From an uncultured Sphingomonas sp. (lineage in GTDB: Bacteria > Pseudomonadota > Alphaproteobacteria > Sphingomonadales > Sphingomonadaceae), in assembly GCA_913777325.1 (NCBI GenBank), contig CAJYSA010000081.1, forward strand, positions 1 through 34,704: DNA of 34,704 nucleotides. Reading direction: 5' to 3'. How positions within the stretch are numbered: position 1 is the stretch's first letter; every line of letters starts with the position of its first letter. The position numbers and the translations under genes are program-made. The notes under the pieces were generated by a model. That model saw only the letters and a program-made list of their open reading frames with translations, had not been told where the DNA came from and ran no database searches. Below are positions 1-7,930 of this stretch, in pieces.

Positions 1-12
1 CGACAGCATCCG

Positions 13-1257
13 TTACATGACGCGCGCGTCACTCCGGCGTGGCAGCAGGCGGCGCCACACCGGCCTCGCGCTGCCGGACTGCAGAACCCCACGGCGGAAC
101 AGGCGCGCTCCGACGGTGATGAAGATCGCGACCCACAGTAATTGCCACGCCAGCAAGGCCAGGTGCGGCCACAGGGCCGTGCCGGCAGCGGCCCGACCCG
201 CCATCGCGAACGGGGAGGAGAGGGGGAACAGCTCCGCCGCGATTGCCAGCCAGCTTCCGGGATGCGACACAGCCGCCGATGCCAGCCCGAACATCGCCAC
301 CTGCGCGATCGTGATCGGCAGCGACAGCATCTGCACTTCCCGCATCGTCGATGCCTGTGCCCCAACGCCCAGAAACACCGAACCGAGCAGCAGATAGGCA
401 GTCGTGAAATAGGCCGCGAAGAGCAAGGCGAAGGGGATTATCCCGATCGCGGGGTGGAACTGCGCCATGTCGCCGCCCATGTCGCCAGGCAACAGCATGC
501 CGATCTGGCTCAGCACCGTCGCCCAGAAAGCGATGAACAGTACCGCAACACCATACATGCCGAGCAACTTGCCCAGGAAAACGCTTTCGAGCGGCACGGC
601 GGCGGCAAGGATCTCGATGACCTTGTTGTTGCGCTCCTCGGCCATCGTCCCGACCACCTGGCCCGACAGGAACAACGTGAGGAAGAAGATGCCGAAGACG
701 GCAGCGAACGACGCCGCACCACGCCCGCCCAGCGTCGGTGTGTCGATCACGACGCGCTCCAGCCTTGGCGCTGGCGGAACGCTACCCGCCCGCTCGATCA
801 GCGCTGCCTGTCGTGCCACGGTGGCCAGATAACGCGCGTCCTGCCGGCGTCCGGCGGCATATACAATCGCGGGTCGATCCAGCGAACCGTACAGCACGGC
901 AGTCACATCGCTGCTGGTCGCCTTGAGTGCGGCATGGGCGGCATGGGCGGCATCCGAGGCGGGCGCGCGCCACATCAGGGCAGGCGGTCGCGCCTCGCCA
1001 TCGAACAACGGACGCAATTGCTCATCGGCACCATGCAATGCGGGCACCGCGCTGGTCGGCAGCATCGCCACCAGTCGCGCCTTGTCGGTCGCGCCTTGCG
1101 ATACAGACGCCGCGCCAAGCCCGCCGATCGCCCCGAACGACGCCATGACGACCGGTGCGAACAGGAAAAGCAGGAAGATCGGCGTGAATACCGTCGCGGT
1201 GAAATCGCGGCGCGCGATCGTCAGCGTTTGGCGGATCTGTCGACGCAGCGCGGTCAT
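13..1257 (-). CDS. ABC-2 type transporter permease (NatB-like)
   Basis: Predicted membrane subunit of an ABC exporter, 414 residues. One hydrophobic segment lies near the N-terminus (after the MTALRRQIRQTLTIARRDF start), followed by a long soluble, probably extracytoplasmic, region. A C-terminal block of about five membrane segments begins at a stretch rich in Phe and Leu and contains the motif MAEERNNKVIEIL, typical of NatB/ABC-2 permeases. The reading frame is open further upstream, but ATG at 1257 is preferred because it overlaps the stop of the ATPase gene by 4 bp (ATGA), the usual sign of coupling. The partner is the ATPase encoded at 1254-2186. The substrate cannot be told: NatAB of Bacillus exports Na+, but many relatives export other compounds. 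The class is well supported, the substrate is not. Confidence 0.9.
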   Translation of the reverse strand: MTALRRQIRQTLTIARRDFTATVFTPIFLLFLFAPVVMASFGAIGGLGAASVSQGATDKARLVAMLPTSAVPALHGADEQLRPLFDGEARPPALMWRAPASDAAHAAHAALKATSSDVTAVLYGSLDRPAIVYAAGRRQDARYLATVARQAALIERAGSVPPAPRLERVVIDTPTLGGRGAASFAAVFGIFFLTLFLSGQVVGTMAEERNNKVIEILAAAVPLESVFLGKLLGMYGVAVLFIAFWATVLSQIGMLLPGDMGGDMAQFHPAIGIIPFALLFAAYFTTAYLLLGSVFLGVGAQASTMREVQMLSLPITIAQVAMFGLASAAVSHPGSWLAIAAELFPLSSPFAMAGRAAAGTALWPHLALLAWQLLWVAIFITVGARLFRRGVLQSGSARPVWRRLLPRRSDARVM

Positions 1258-2186
1258 GCGATTTGTTCCGCCGGGGTGTCGCTGCCGGTCTGCCCCACGA
1301 TCCGCACGAAGGCGTCGTGCAAGCCGGGGCGCTCGATTGACAGTCCCTTGATCCCATGCCCGGCCTCGATCAATCGGCGGAGCAGCCCCTCGATCCCCTC
1401 GCGCGGCAGTTCGAAACGCCAACCCTCGCCGGACCGCACTGCCGTGGGAGGCAGCATGTCGGCCACCTCGCTCGCCGGATCGTTCGGCACGTAATGCACC
1501 TGCTGCGGGAGCGTCGCGCGGGCTTCATCGACGGTGCCTTCGAAGCGCCGCCGCCCGCCCGCGATGATCGCCAGCCGGTCGCATAGCCGTTGCGCATGCT
1601 GCATCACGTGCGTCGAAAACAGGATCGTCGCGCCACGATCGCGCTCTGCGAGGATCAGCGCCTCCAGCCGTTCCTGGTTGACCGGGTCGAGGCCGGAAAA
1701 GGGTTCGTCGAGCACCAGCAGCTCCGGCCGATGCACCACGGCCCCCAGCAGTTGCACCAGTTGCGCCATGCCCTTGGATAACTTGCGGATCTTCTGATCG
1801 ACTGCATGCCCGAGCCCGGCACCCTCCAGCATCTCCGCCGCGCGTGCGCGCCCGGTGCGCCAGTCGAGCCCGCGCAACGCGCCCATGAAGGCTACGGCGT
1901 CGCGCGCGCTCATCGAGGGATAGAGACCACGCTCCTCGGGAAGGTAACCGGTCCGGTCACCCGCCTCTCGCGGGTGGGACGTTCCCAGCACCCTGCGTGT
2001 CCCTGCGTCCGGCTCGATGATGCCCAGGGTCATGCGCAAGGTCGTCGTCTTCCCCGCGCCGTTGGGGCCGAGCACGCCGTAGATCGCGCCGGTCGGTACG
2101 GCGAGGTCGACGCCGTCCACGACGTGCCGTTGGCCGTACCGCTTCACCAGCCCGTCGGCGACGACCGCATATTCACCCGATGCCAC
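1254..2186 (-). CDS. ABC transporter ATP-binding protein (NatA-like)
   Basis: Cytoplasmic ATPase of 310 residues that would power the permease encoded directly downstream. Walker A is GPNGAGKTT (residues 40-48), the signature is LSKGM (136-140, a variant of LSGGQ), and Walker B with the catalytic Glu is LLVLDEP (156-162), followed by the D-loop SGLD and a switch His in FSTHV. The C-terminal ~90 residues form the DUF4162-like tail common in this ABC-2 class. The start is GTG at 2186 with an AGGGGG-type ribosome site about nine bases upstream. It lies 72 bp downstream of the type I secretion adaptor gene on the same strand, so it could be read through from that operon or use its own promoter in the gap. 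Confidence 0.92.
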   Translation of the reverse strand: MASGEYAVVADGLVKRYGQRHVVDGVDLAVPTGAIYGVLGPNGAGKTTTLRMTLGIIEPDAGTRRVLGTSHPREAGDRTGYLPEERGLYPSMSARDAVAFMGALRGLDWRTGRARAAEMLEGAGLGHAVDQKIRKLSKGMAQLVQLLGAVVHRPELLVLDEPFSGLDPVNQERLEALILAERDRGATILFSTHVMQHAQRLCDRLAIIAGGRRRFEGTVDEARATLPQQVHYVPNDPASEVADMLPPTAVRSGEGWRFELPREGIEGLLRRLIEAGHGIKGLSIERPGLHDAFVRIVGQTGSDTPAEQIA

Positions 2187-2258
2187 GCCCGATATCCCCC
2201 TGATCGCGGGTGACGCTAGCGGGCGGCGCTCTCATCGCCAAACGCAATCGATCGCGGC

Positions 2259-3620
2259 TCAATGTTCGCGGAAGGAGGCCCAGAAGCTGCCGACCAACGG
2301 CTCCAGCGCGTAATCCAAAGCGGTGCGCTTGCGCAGGGGGATCAGCACCTGCGCCGGCATACCGGGGCGCAGCTTGAACTGCTCGCCGCGGAACTTGGCG
2401 AGCACGTGCAACTCCTGCGGCGGCACCGTCACCTCGCCCGTGAAATAGCTGATGCCGGTCTTCTCGTCGGTGAAGCTGTCGGCGGACAGCCGCGTCAGCG
2501 TGCCGTTGAGCGACGGAATGTCACGTTCGTGCAGGCTGGGGAACTTCACCCGCGTCAATTGCCCGACCTTTAAGTCGTCGGCGTCATCGGGGGAAATACG
2601 TGCCTGGATGCGCAGCGGCGCTTCTTCGGGCACGATGTCCATCAACTTCTGCCCGGGCTGGATGACCCCACCGGGCGTGAATACGGTCAGGCCGACGACG
2701 GCGCCGGTCGCTGGGGCGCGGATCTCGGTGCGGGCCAATTGCTCGCGCGCGGCCCCCAATTTGGGCAGCAGCTCACCCAGTCGAACCTCGACATCGCGCA
2801 GATCGGCGGCGGTGCGTTCGGAGAAGGTGCGTTCCGCCTCCAGCCGCTGGATCTGGCTCTCGCGCGCGGCCTCGCGCGTCTGCGCCACGCTGGCGGCATA
2901 TTGACCGCGCTGACCCTGCAACTCGGCGCGCATCCGTTCCAGCTCGCGAAGGCGGGTCTGCGATACGAAGCCCTTTGCGGCGACGGGGCGCAGTGCATCG
3001 AGTTGAGCGTCCAGGAGCTTCAACTGTTCCTGCGCAGACACGACCTGCTCACCGTAACCGCGCCCCTGTTCGTTCGACTGCGCGCCGCGCTGCCCCAGTG
3101 CATCGCGCTGTGCGGTCAGCGTCGCGTTGCGGGCGTTCAACTCGGTCTGTTGCAGGCGCATCGCGAGCCGTGCCTCCGCGCGATCCTCGTCGCTCAGCGT
3201 CGCGAACTCCTTCGGCTCGGGCACGCGCGCCTCATGCAACTGCTCGGCCTGGAGCCGCGCGCGCTGCGCCAGCAGCCGGATCGCCTGCGATTGCAGGGCG
3301 CGCTCGCTGGCCAGCACTTCCGGCGAGCCGAGCCGGATCAGCAATTGACCCTGTTTCACGCGTTGCCCGTCGCGCACGAAGATCTTCTCGACCACCCCGC
3401 CGTCGCGATGCTGCACAGCCTGCCGCTGCCCGGACACCGCCAGGACACCCTCGGCGTAGGAGGCCGCATCGAGCCGCGCGAACGCCGCCCAACCCATGAA
3501 CCCGAGGAAGAACAGCGCTGCGACGATCAGGCCGTTGCGAATGTCCCGGCGCGGGTCGGCGGGCAGGTGAACCTTGTCGTCGGAGACATCGACGATGGTG
3601 GGAAAGGGCAGGGTGGCCAT
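2259..3620 (-). CDS. HlyD family type I secretion periplasmic adaptor (PrtE-like)
   Basis: Membrane-fusion protein of 453 residues that would bridge the inner-membrane ABC transporter and an outer-membrane TolC-type channel. A short cytoplasmic N-terminus precedes one transmembrane helix (IVAALFFLGFMGWAAFARL). Next come the lipoyl-like half motif with VLAVSGQRQAVQHRDGGVV, a long heptad-rich helical hairpin (about residues 100-270, many Gln, Arg, Glu and Ala), the second half motif IRAPATGAVVGL, and a beta-domain ending near PLRKRTALDYALEPL. That ending is characteristic of HlyD/PrtE adaptors. The gene begins 3 bp after the stop of the transporter gene, so the two form an operon. No TolC homologue follows. 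Confidence 0.92.
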   Translation of the reverse strand: MATLPFPTIVDVSDDKVHLPADPRRDIRNGLIVAALFFLGFMGWAAFARLDAASYAEGVLAVSGQRQAVQHRDGGVVEKIFVRDGQRVKQGQLLIRLGSPEVLASERALQSQAIRLLAQRARLQAEQLHEARVPEPKEFATLSDEDRAEARLAMRLQQTELNARNATLTAQRDALGQRGAQSNEQGRGYGEQVVSAQEQLKLLDAQLDALRPVAAKGFVSQTRLRELERMRAELQGQRGQYAASVAQTREAARESQIQRLEAERTFSERTAADLRDVEVRLGELLPKLGAAREQLARTEIRAPATGAVVGLTVFTPGGVIQPGQKLMDIVPEEAPLRIQARISPDDADDLKVGQLTRVKFPSLHERDIPSLNGTLTRLSADSFTDEKTGISYFTGEVTVPPQELHVLAKFRGEQFKLRPGMPAQVLIPLRKRTALDYALEPLVGSFWASFREH

Positions 3621-3623
3621 GGC

Positions 3624-5405
3624 TCAGGCGCTCGCGCTGGGGGCGGTGATCGTGGTGGCGGGATTGGGGACGGCACGGGGCCGCTGCGGCGCGATCTTGG
3701 GCAGCACCTCATCGCGCGGTCCGTACATCTCGACGCGGCCGCCGCGCATCACCAGCAACTTGTCGACCACCGGCAGGATACCCAACTTGTGGCTGACCAC
3801 CAGGATCGTATGGCCCGCCTTCTTGTAGTGATCGATCGCGGCAAGCAGCGCGCTGTCGCCTTCGGCGTCCAGATGCGCGTTGGGCTCGTCGAGGATCAGC
3901 ACCGCCGGGTCACCGAACATGGCGCGCGCCAGGGCGACGCGCTGTGCCTGGCCCGCCGACAAACCGCGGCCGCCTGGCTTCAGCTCATGATCGAACCCAC
4001 CGGGCAGCCGCTGGATCAGCTCGCGCGCCCGTGCGCGCTCGGCGGCCTTGATCGCGGCCTCGTCGATCGCGGTGGTGTCGCCGTCCAGCTCGGTGCGGAA
4101 GCGTGCGATATTCTCCTTCACCGTTCCTGCGAACAGCGACGGATCCTGTGGCAGATAGCCGATATGCTCGGCCAGCCGCTCCGGATCCCAATCGGCGGCG
4201 TCCGCGCCGTCGATGCGCACGCGTCCCCGATCGGGGCGAATCGCCCCGGCGATGACACGCGCGAGCGTCGACTTGCCCGCGCCGCTCGGCCCGACGATCG
4301 CGATGACCTCGCCCGCCGCGATCGGCAGCGACACGTCGTTCACGATCGCGCCATCGCGCGTATCGTTGAGGATCGTGACATGCTCCAGCACCAGCGTACC
4401 CTTCGGCGCCGGCAATTGCGTCACCGGTCCGACGGACTGCGTTTCCGCGAGCAGCTTGTCGAGGCGCAGGTAACTGCCGTGCGCCTGGGCGATGCCCTTC
4501 CAGCTACCGATCAGCAGCTCGATCGGCGCCAGCGCGCGCGCGATCAGGAACGAGGCGGCGAAGATCGCCCCACCCGAGATCTGATTGTCGATCGCCAGCA
4601 GCGCACCGAGCCCCAGCGCCAGGCTTTGCAGCGCCAGCCGCACGAATTTGGTGGCGGTCATGTAATTGCCGCCGGTGAAGCCAGCGCGCGTCTGCAACGC
4701 CAGCATCGCCTCGCGATACCGCAACTGTCGCGTCACCATCGCGCGCCGCATGCCAAGCGCACGGACCGCTTCGGCGCCGCCGAGCATCGCCTCCTGACTG
4801 GCGTAGCTGGTCGCGGCGGCGACCTGCGCGCGTTCCATCGCACCGCGTGTCGCTTTTTCGTTACGCCACGCCAGGAACGGCAGGATCGATCCGCCGAGCA
4901 GCGCGACGATCCCCAGCGCTGGATGGACCAGGAAGCAGACCGCTACATAGATCGGCGTCCATGGCGCGTCGAACAGCGCCAGGACGCCCGGTCCGCTGAG
5001 CGTCTGGCGCATGATATCGAACTCGCGCAGCGCCTGGCGCGCCACGGGCTGGTCCGGACGTCCGATCGTGGCATCCAGCAAGACCGGCGCCAGCGCGGCG
5101 TCCAGGCCCACGCCGGCGCGTACCAGCAACCGCGTCCGCACCCGGTCGAGAAGCGACAGCGTGACGAGCGCGAACAGCAGCACCGCGGTCAGGAACCACA
5201 GCGTCAATCGTCCGTGCGTCGGCACGACCCGGTCATAGACCTGCAACATGTACAAGGTCGGTGCGATGTAGAGAATGTTCACGAGGGCGCTGAACCCGAA
5301 CGCCGCCAGAACGTGACGTCTGCACAATGACAAGGCGGTCCGCATCGGGCCTTCGGCGGCAGGGTTCGCGTTCTTGGTCATGGAACGAATGCCTAGCATC
5401 TTCAT
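3624..5405 (-). CDS. Type I secretion system permease/ATPase (PrtD-like)
   Basis: Inner-membrane ABC exporter half-transporter, 593 residues, the family's usual length. The N-terminal membrane domain opens with the conserved block NILYIAPTLYMLQVYDRV seen in PrtD/LapB-type exporters and has about six membrane segments. The C-terminal ATPase has Walker A GPSGAGKST (about residue 372), signature LSAGQAQRVALARA, Walker B VLILDEP and switch His in VVSHK. There is no N-terminal C39 peptidase or CLD domain, which fits exporters of RTX-type substrates with C-terminal signals. In-frame Met codons at residues 1, 3 and 9 leave the exact start open; none has an outstanding ribosome site. Co-transcribed with the adaptor. 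No RTX (GGxGxDxxx) substrate is encoded nearby. Confidence 0.93.
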   Translation of the reverse strand: MKMLGIRSMTKNANPAAEGPMRTALSLCRRHVLAAFGFSALVNILYIAPTLYMLQVYDRVVPTHGRLTLWFLTAVLLFALVTLSLLDRVRTRLLVRAGVGLDAALAPVLLDATIGRPDQPVARQALREFDIMRQTLSGPGVLALFDAPWTPIYVAVCFLVHPALGIVALLGGSILPFLAWRNEKATRGAMERAQVAAATSYASQEAMLGGAEAVRALGMRRAMVTRQLRYREAMLALQTRAGFTGGNYMTATKFVRLALQSLALGLGALLAIDNQISGGAIFAASFLIARALAPIELLIGSWKGIAQAHGSYLRLDKLLAETQSVGPVTQLPAPKGTLVLEHVTILNDTRDGAIVNDVSLPIAAGEVIAIVGPSGAGKSTLARVIAGAIRPDRGRVRIDGADAADWDPERLAEHIGYLPQDPSLFAGTVKENIARFRTELDGDTTAIDEAAIKAAERARARELIQRLPGGFDHELKPGGRGLSAGQAQRVALARAMFGDPAVLILDEPNAHLDAEGDSALLAAIDHYKKAGHTILVVSHKLGILPVVDKLLVMRGGRVEMYGPRDEVLPKIAPQRPRAVPNPATTITAPSASA

Positions 5406-5757
5406 TTCACGTTTGCGACACGTCTAATCTCGCTCTTCGCGTTGATCACGGGCACAAGTCCGCCTACCTAGCGGGTCAAACGGACCGCTAACATCACGAT
5501 AGCACTGCATATTCCGTATTTACGTTGATGGGCTGCTCGCTGACCCGCCCCTGCTGCGACGTCAGCTCTCCGGTGCAGGCGGCGCTTCCAACCCAGCGAT
5601 TCGGCGAGACGGTCACATTCCTTTTGTTCTCGGCAGAGTGTCCGATCCAGGACGACGGCTCACCAAATAGGTCAACTCGTCTCTCTACGTGCCTATTGCT
5701 AGTCACTCGCATTTGCTGCTATTGCCCCGCCATGGTTGCGCAACGTGAAGGCGGTCG
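5406..5757. other. Gene-free 352-bp intergenic region between divergent operons
   Basis: This stretch separates the secretion operon (minus) from the iron-related module (plus). It is visibly less GC-rich than its flanks. Open frames of about 70-80 codons exist on both strands but lack recognisable domains and a convincing ribosome site, so I do not call them. Promoters for both operons must lie here. The only structured element I can point to is the palindrome at 5697-5711. Confidence 0.6.
5697..5711. promoter_or_regulatory. Fur-like 7-1-7 palindrome upstream of the DUF3649/PepSY operon
   Basis: TGCTAGTCACTCGCA has the 7-1-7 symmetry of a Fur box, with 6 of 7 half-site pairs symmetric, and matches the TGATAATnATTATCA consensus at 9 of 14 fixed positions. 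It ends 46 bp before the first start codon of a module usually linked to iron-siderophore uptake. The position and symmetry fit an operator; the sequence match is only moderate. Confidence 0.45.
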
Positions 5758-6087
5758 ATGCTGATGCAACGGGTGGGATGGTCGCGAGCCCCGTCGCATC
5801 CGCGACGCCACATGCGTCGCGCAGCCGCGGTGATGACGGGACGTTGCCTCACCGCCTTGGTTGGCGGCTATGGGCTTAGCGCCGCCCTCTCGACATTGGT
5901 CGCTCGACTGCTTCCGCTCACGCGCGTCGAGGCGACAGTGTGGGCGATGATACCCGCGTTCCTCCTCTACGCCGGCGTCGCCTTGTGGTGTTTCCATGAA
6001 CCACGGCTATCGCGCGTCGTCGGCGGGGTTTGGGGAGGGGCGATCGCCGCGGTCCTCATGGTCTGGTGGCTGGGCGTGCGTCCGTGA
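5758..6087 (+). CDS. DUF3649 family membrane protein
   Basis: Small inner-membrane protein of 109 residues. About three hydrophobic helices follow a basic N-terminus: CLTALVGGYGLSAALSTLVARLL, MIPAFLLYAGVALWCF and VVGGVWGGAIAAVLMVWWLGV. The first, with its ALVGGYGL core, is typical of DUF3649 proteins that sit beside PepSY-TM and DUF3325 genes in iron-uptake clusters. ATG at 5758 is preferred because GAAGG lies six bases upstream; ATG at 5764 and 5812 are alternatives. Its stop overlaps the GTG of the next gene by 4 bp. Biochemical role unknown; assisting the neighbouring PepSY protein in ferric-siderophore handling is inferred from gene order. Confidence 0.8.
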   Translation: MLMQRVGWSRAPSHPRRHMRRAAAVMTGRCLTALVGGYGLSAALSTLVARLLPLTRVEATVWAMIPAFLLYAGVALWCFHEPRLSRVVGGVWGGAIAAVLMVWWLGVRP

Positions 6088-7640
6088 CCCGCTCGCTGCG
6101 GCAGTCGATGGCGTGGATCCACAGTTGGCTGGGGCTGCTCGCCGGCTGGATCCTGTTCGCGATGTTCCTGACGGGAACCGCCAGCTATTTTCGTCCCGAG
6201 ATCACGCAATGGATGCAGCCCGAGCAGCCGCCGAACCGCACGACCGCCGCCGCTGCCGCGCAGTCGGCGGTGAAGGAACTGACGCGTAGCAACGGCAGCG
6301 ATCTGCAATGGTACATACAACTGCCCGATGATCGCTCAGCGGTCACCCGCGTGTTTGCCGTCGCCAATCCGGAGGCTCCGAAGGTTGCCGGGGCGGCTTT
6401 GAGACGGGCGGATGAACTCGATCTCGATCCCGCCACTGGGTCGCCTGTCCGTGCCCGGCAGACGCTTGGCGGTGAGCATTTCTACAGGTTCCATTTCCAG
6501 CTTCAGCTGCCGTATCCATGGGGCCGGTGGCTGGCGGGCGTCTGTGCGATGTTCATGCTCGCGGCGATCGTGTCGGGGGTAGTGACGCACAAGCGCATCT
6601 TCGCCGACTTCTTCACGCTGCGCTGGAACAAGGGGCAGCGCAGCTGGCTGGATGCGCACAATGTCTCCGCAGTGCTCGCACTGCCGTATCACGCGGTCAT
6701 CACCTATACCGGTTTGATGACGCTCGTGCTGATGTACCTGCCGTATCCGATCGCGATCAACTACAAGCAACCGCTCGATTTCGGGCGTGATGCTTACGGC
6801 CTGCCAGCCGACCCGGTGGCAAGTGGCCGCCCGGCGCCGTTGATCGCCATCGCACCGTTGGTTCGTGACGCGGAGGCGCGGTTGAGCGCGCCGGCGGCCC
6901 GGCTGGTCGTCAGCCATCCGGGCGACGCCGCGGCGACGGTGGCGGTCAGCGCGGCAGGCACCAACAGCCTCAATGCGCGGGGCCGTACCGTCGTATATTC
7001 GGGCGTAACGGGGGCGGTCCTCCAGCCACCTGTCGCAGCCGGTGCCGGAGTGTCGACGATGGGCGTCATGTTCGGGTTGCACATGGCGCAATATGCCGCG
7101 CCGACGCTACGCTGGGTGCTGTTCCTGCTCGGGCTGACGGGTGCGGCGATGGTGGGAACGGGGTTGCTGCTCTGGACCACGTCGCGGCGCCGCCCCAACG
7201 CCCCCCCGTTTTTTGGTCTGCGGCTGGTGGAGCGTCTCAATATCGCAACGATCGCCGGGCTACCCATCGGCATGGGCGCATTCCTGCTGGCCAATCGCGT
7301 CATCCCCGTCGGCGTCGCCGGGCGCGCCGATGCGGAGGTGGCGGCGATGTTCTACGTCTGGGGCGCCGTTGGCCTGCTGCAATGCCTGCTGCCGGCCCGG
7401 CGCGCGTGGACGCTGCTCTTCGCGGTAGGCGCGCTTCTTTATACCGCGATCCCGGTCGCCAACGCGCTGACCACCACCCGCGGACTCCTGGCATCGTTGC
7501 GGGCCGGAGACTGGCTGTTCGTTGGCTTCGACATGGCGATGCTGGCGATCGCGGCGCTGCTGGCGGTGGCGGCATGGCGGAGCGGGCGTCCGCAGGCGGT
7601 GCGTGTACCGCGTGGGCAAAAGGAGATGGTGCATGTTTGA
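6084..7640 (+). CDS. PepSY-TM domain protein, putative ferric-siderophore reductase
   Basis: Inner-membrane protein of 518 residues. It opens with SLRQSMAWIHSWLGLLAGWILF, the first PepSY-associated helix with its conserved His, followed by a periplasmic domain, the block HFYRFHFQLQLP, and further helices with conserved His residues (LDAHNVSAVLALPYHAVITYTGL; MFGLHMAQYA). The C-terminus carries several more helices. Relatives include FpvG of Pseudomonas aeruginosa and FoxB/PiuB-type proteins, which reduce or help release siderophore-bound iron at the inner membrane. The start is taken as GTG at 6084, which overlaps the preceding stop (GTGA); the frame is open upstream but would run through the DUF3649 gene. 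No TonB-dependent receptor is present in the window to name the substrate. Confidence 0.88.
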   Translation: MTRSLRQSMAWIHSWLGLLAGWILFAMFLTGTASYFRPEITQWMQPEQPPNRTTAAAAAQSAVKELTRSNGSDLQWYIQLPDDRSAVTRVFAVANPEAPKVAGAALRRADELDLDPATGSPVRARQTLGGEHFYRFHFQLQLPYPWGRWLAGVCAMFMLAAIVSGVVTHKRIFADFFTLRWNKGQRSWLDAHNVSAVLALPYHAVITYTGLMTLVLMYLPYPIAINYKQPLDFGRDAYGLPADPVASGRPAPLIAIAPLVRDAEARLSAPAARLVVSHPGDAAATVAVSAAGTNSLNARGRTVVYSGVTGAVLQPPVAAGAGVSTMGVMFGLHMAQYAAPTLRWVLFLLGLTGAAMVGTGLLLWTTSRRRPNAPPFFGLRLVERLNIATIAGLPIGMGAFLLANRVIPVGVAGRADAEVAAMFYVWGAVGLLQCLLPARRAWTLLFAVGALLYTAIPVANALTTTRGLLASLRAGDWLFVGFDMAMLAIAALLAVAAWRSGRPQAVRVPRGQKEMVHV

Positions 7641-7926
7641 GGGCGTGTTGCTGTGTGTCCTGGCGTTCCTGCTGCTCGCGGCGGCCTCCTACAAGTTCCG
7701 TCGCGAGGCAGGGGTGACCGGCGACCGGGCGGCGCGCCGGCTGCGCAGCGCGGCGGCGGTGCTGATCGCGCTGGCGCTGGTGCGCGTGGGGACGCCGATG
7801 GATGGCGAGCGCTGGGTGCGGCTGTTCACCTGCGCATCGATTGCGGCGGTGGCCGTCGTGCTGGCGCTTTCGATCGCGCCGGGCGCGGTCTTCTATCCCG
7901 TCCGGTGCGCGCTGCGCCGCCGCTGA
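7633..7926 (+). CDS. DUF3325 family small membrane protein
   Basis: Protein of 97 residues with about three membrane helices (GVLLCVLAFLLLAAASY; SAAAVLIALALVRV; IAAVAVVLALSIAPGAVF) and a basic C-terminus. Size, helix layout and position as third gene after DUF3649 and PepSY-TM match DUF3325. ATG at 7633 overlaps the end of the PepSY gene by 8 bp and follows an AAGGAGA ribosome site about eight bases upstream. It would act with its two neighbours in iron-siderophore processing; there is no direct functional evidence. It ends only 4 bp from the convergent antiporter gene. Confidence 0.75.
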   Translation: MFEGVLLCVLAFLLLAAASYKFRREAGVTGDRAARRLRSAAAVLIALALVRVGTPMDGERWVRLFTCASIAAVAVVLALSIAPGAVFYPVRCALRRR

Positions 7927-7930
7927 AAGC

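Noticed and set aside
2739-5330. An 863-codon open frame on the plus strand opposite the secretion genes
   Set aside because: Low-complexity Arg/Gln/Asp-rich translation typical of antisense in GC-rich DNA; the minus strand carries clear ABC transporter and HlyD motifs.
5494-5764. Overlapping small open frames on both strands (5494-5712 minus, 5525-5764 plus) in the gene-free gap
   Set aside because: No recognisable domain and no convincing ribosome site; the plus-strand frame also overlaps the DUF3649 start.
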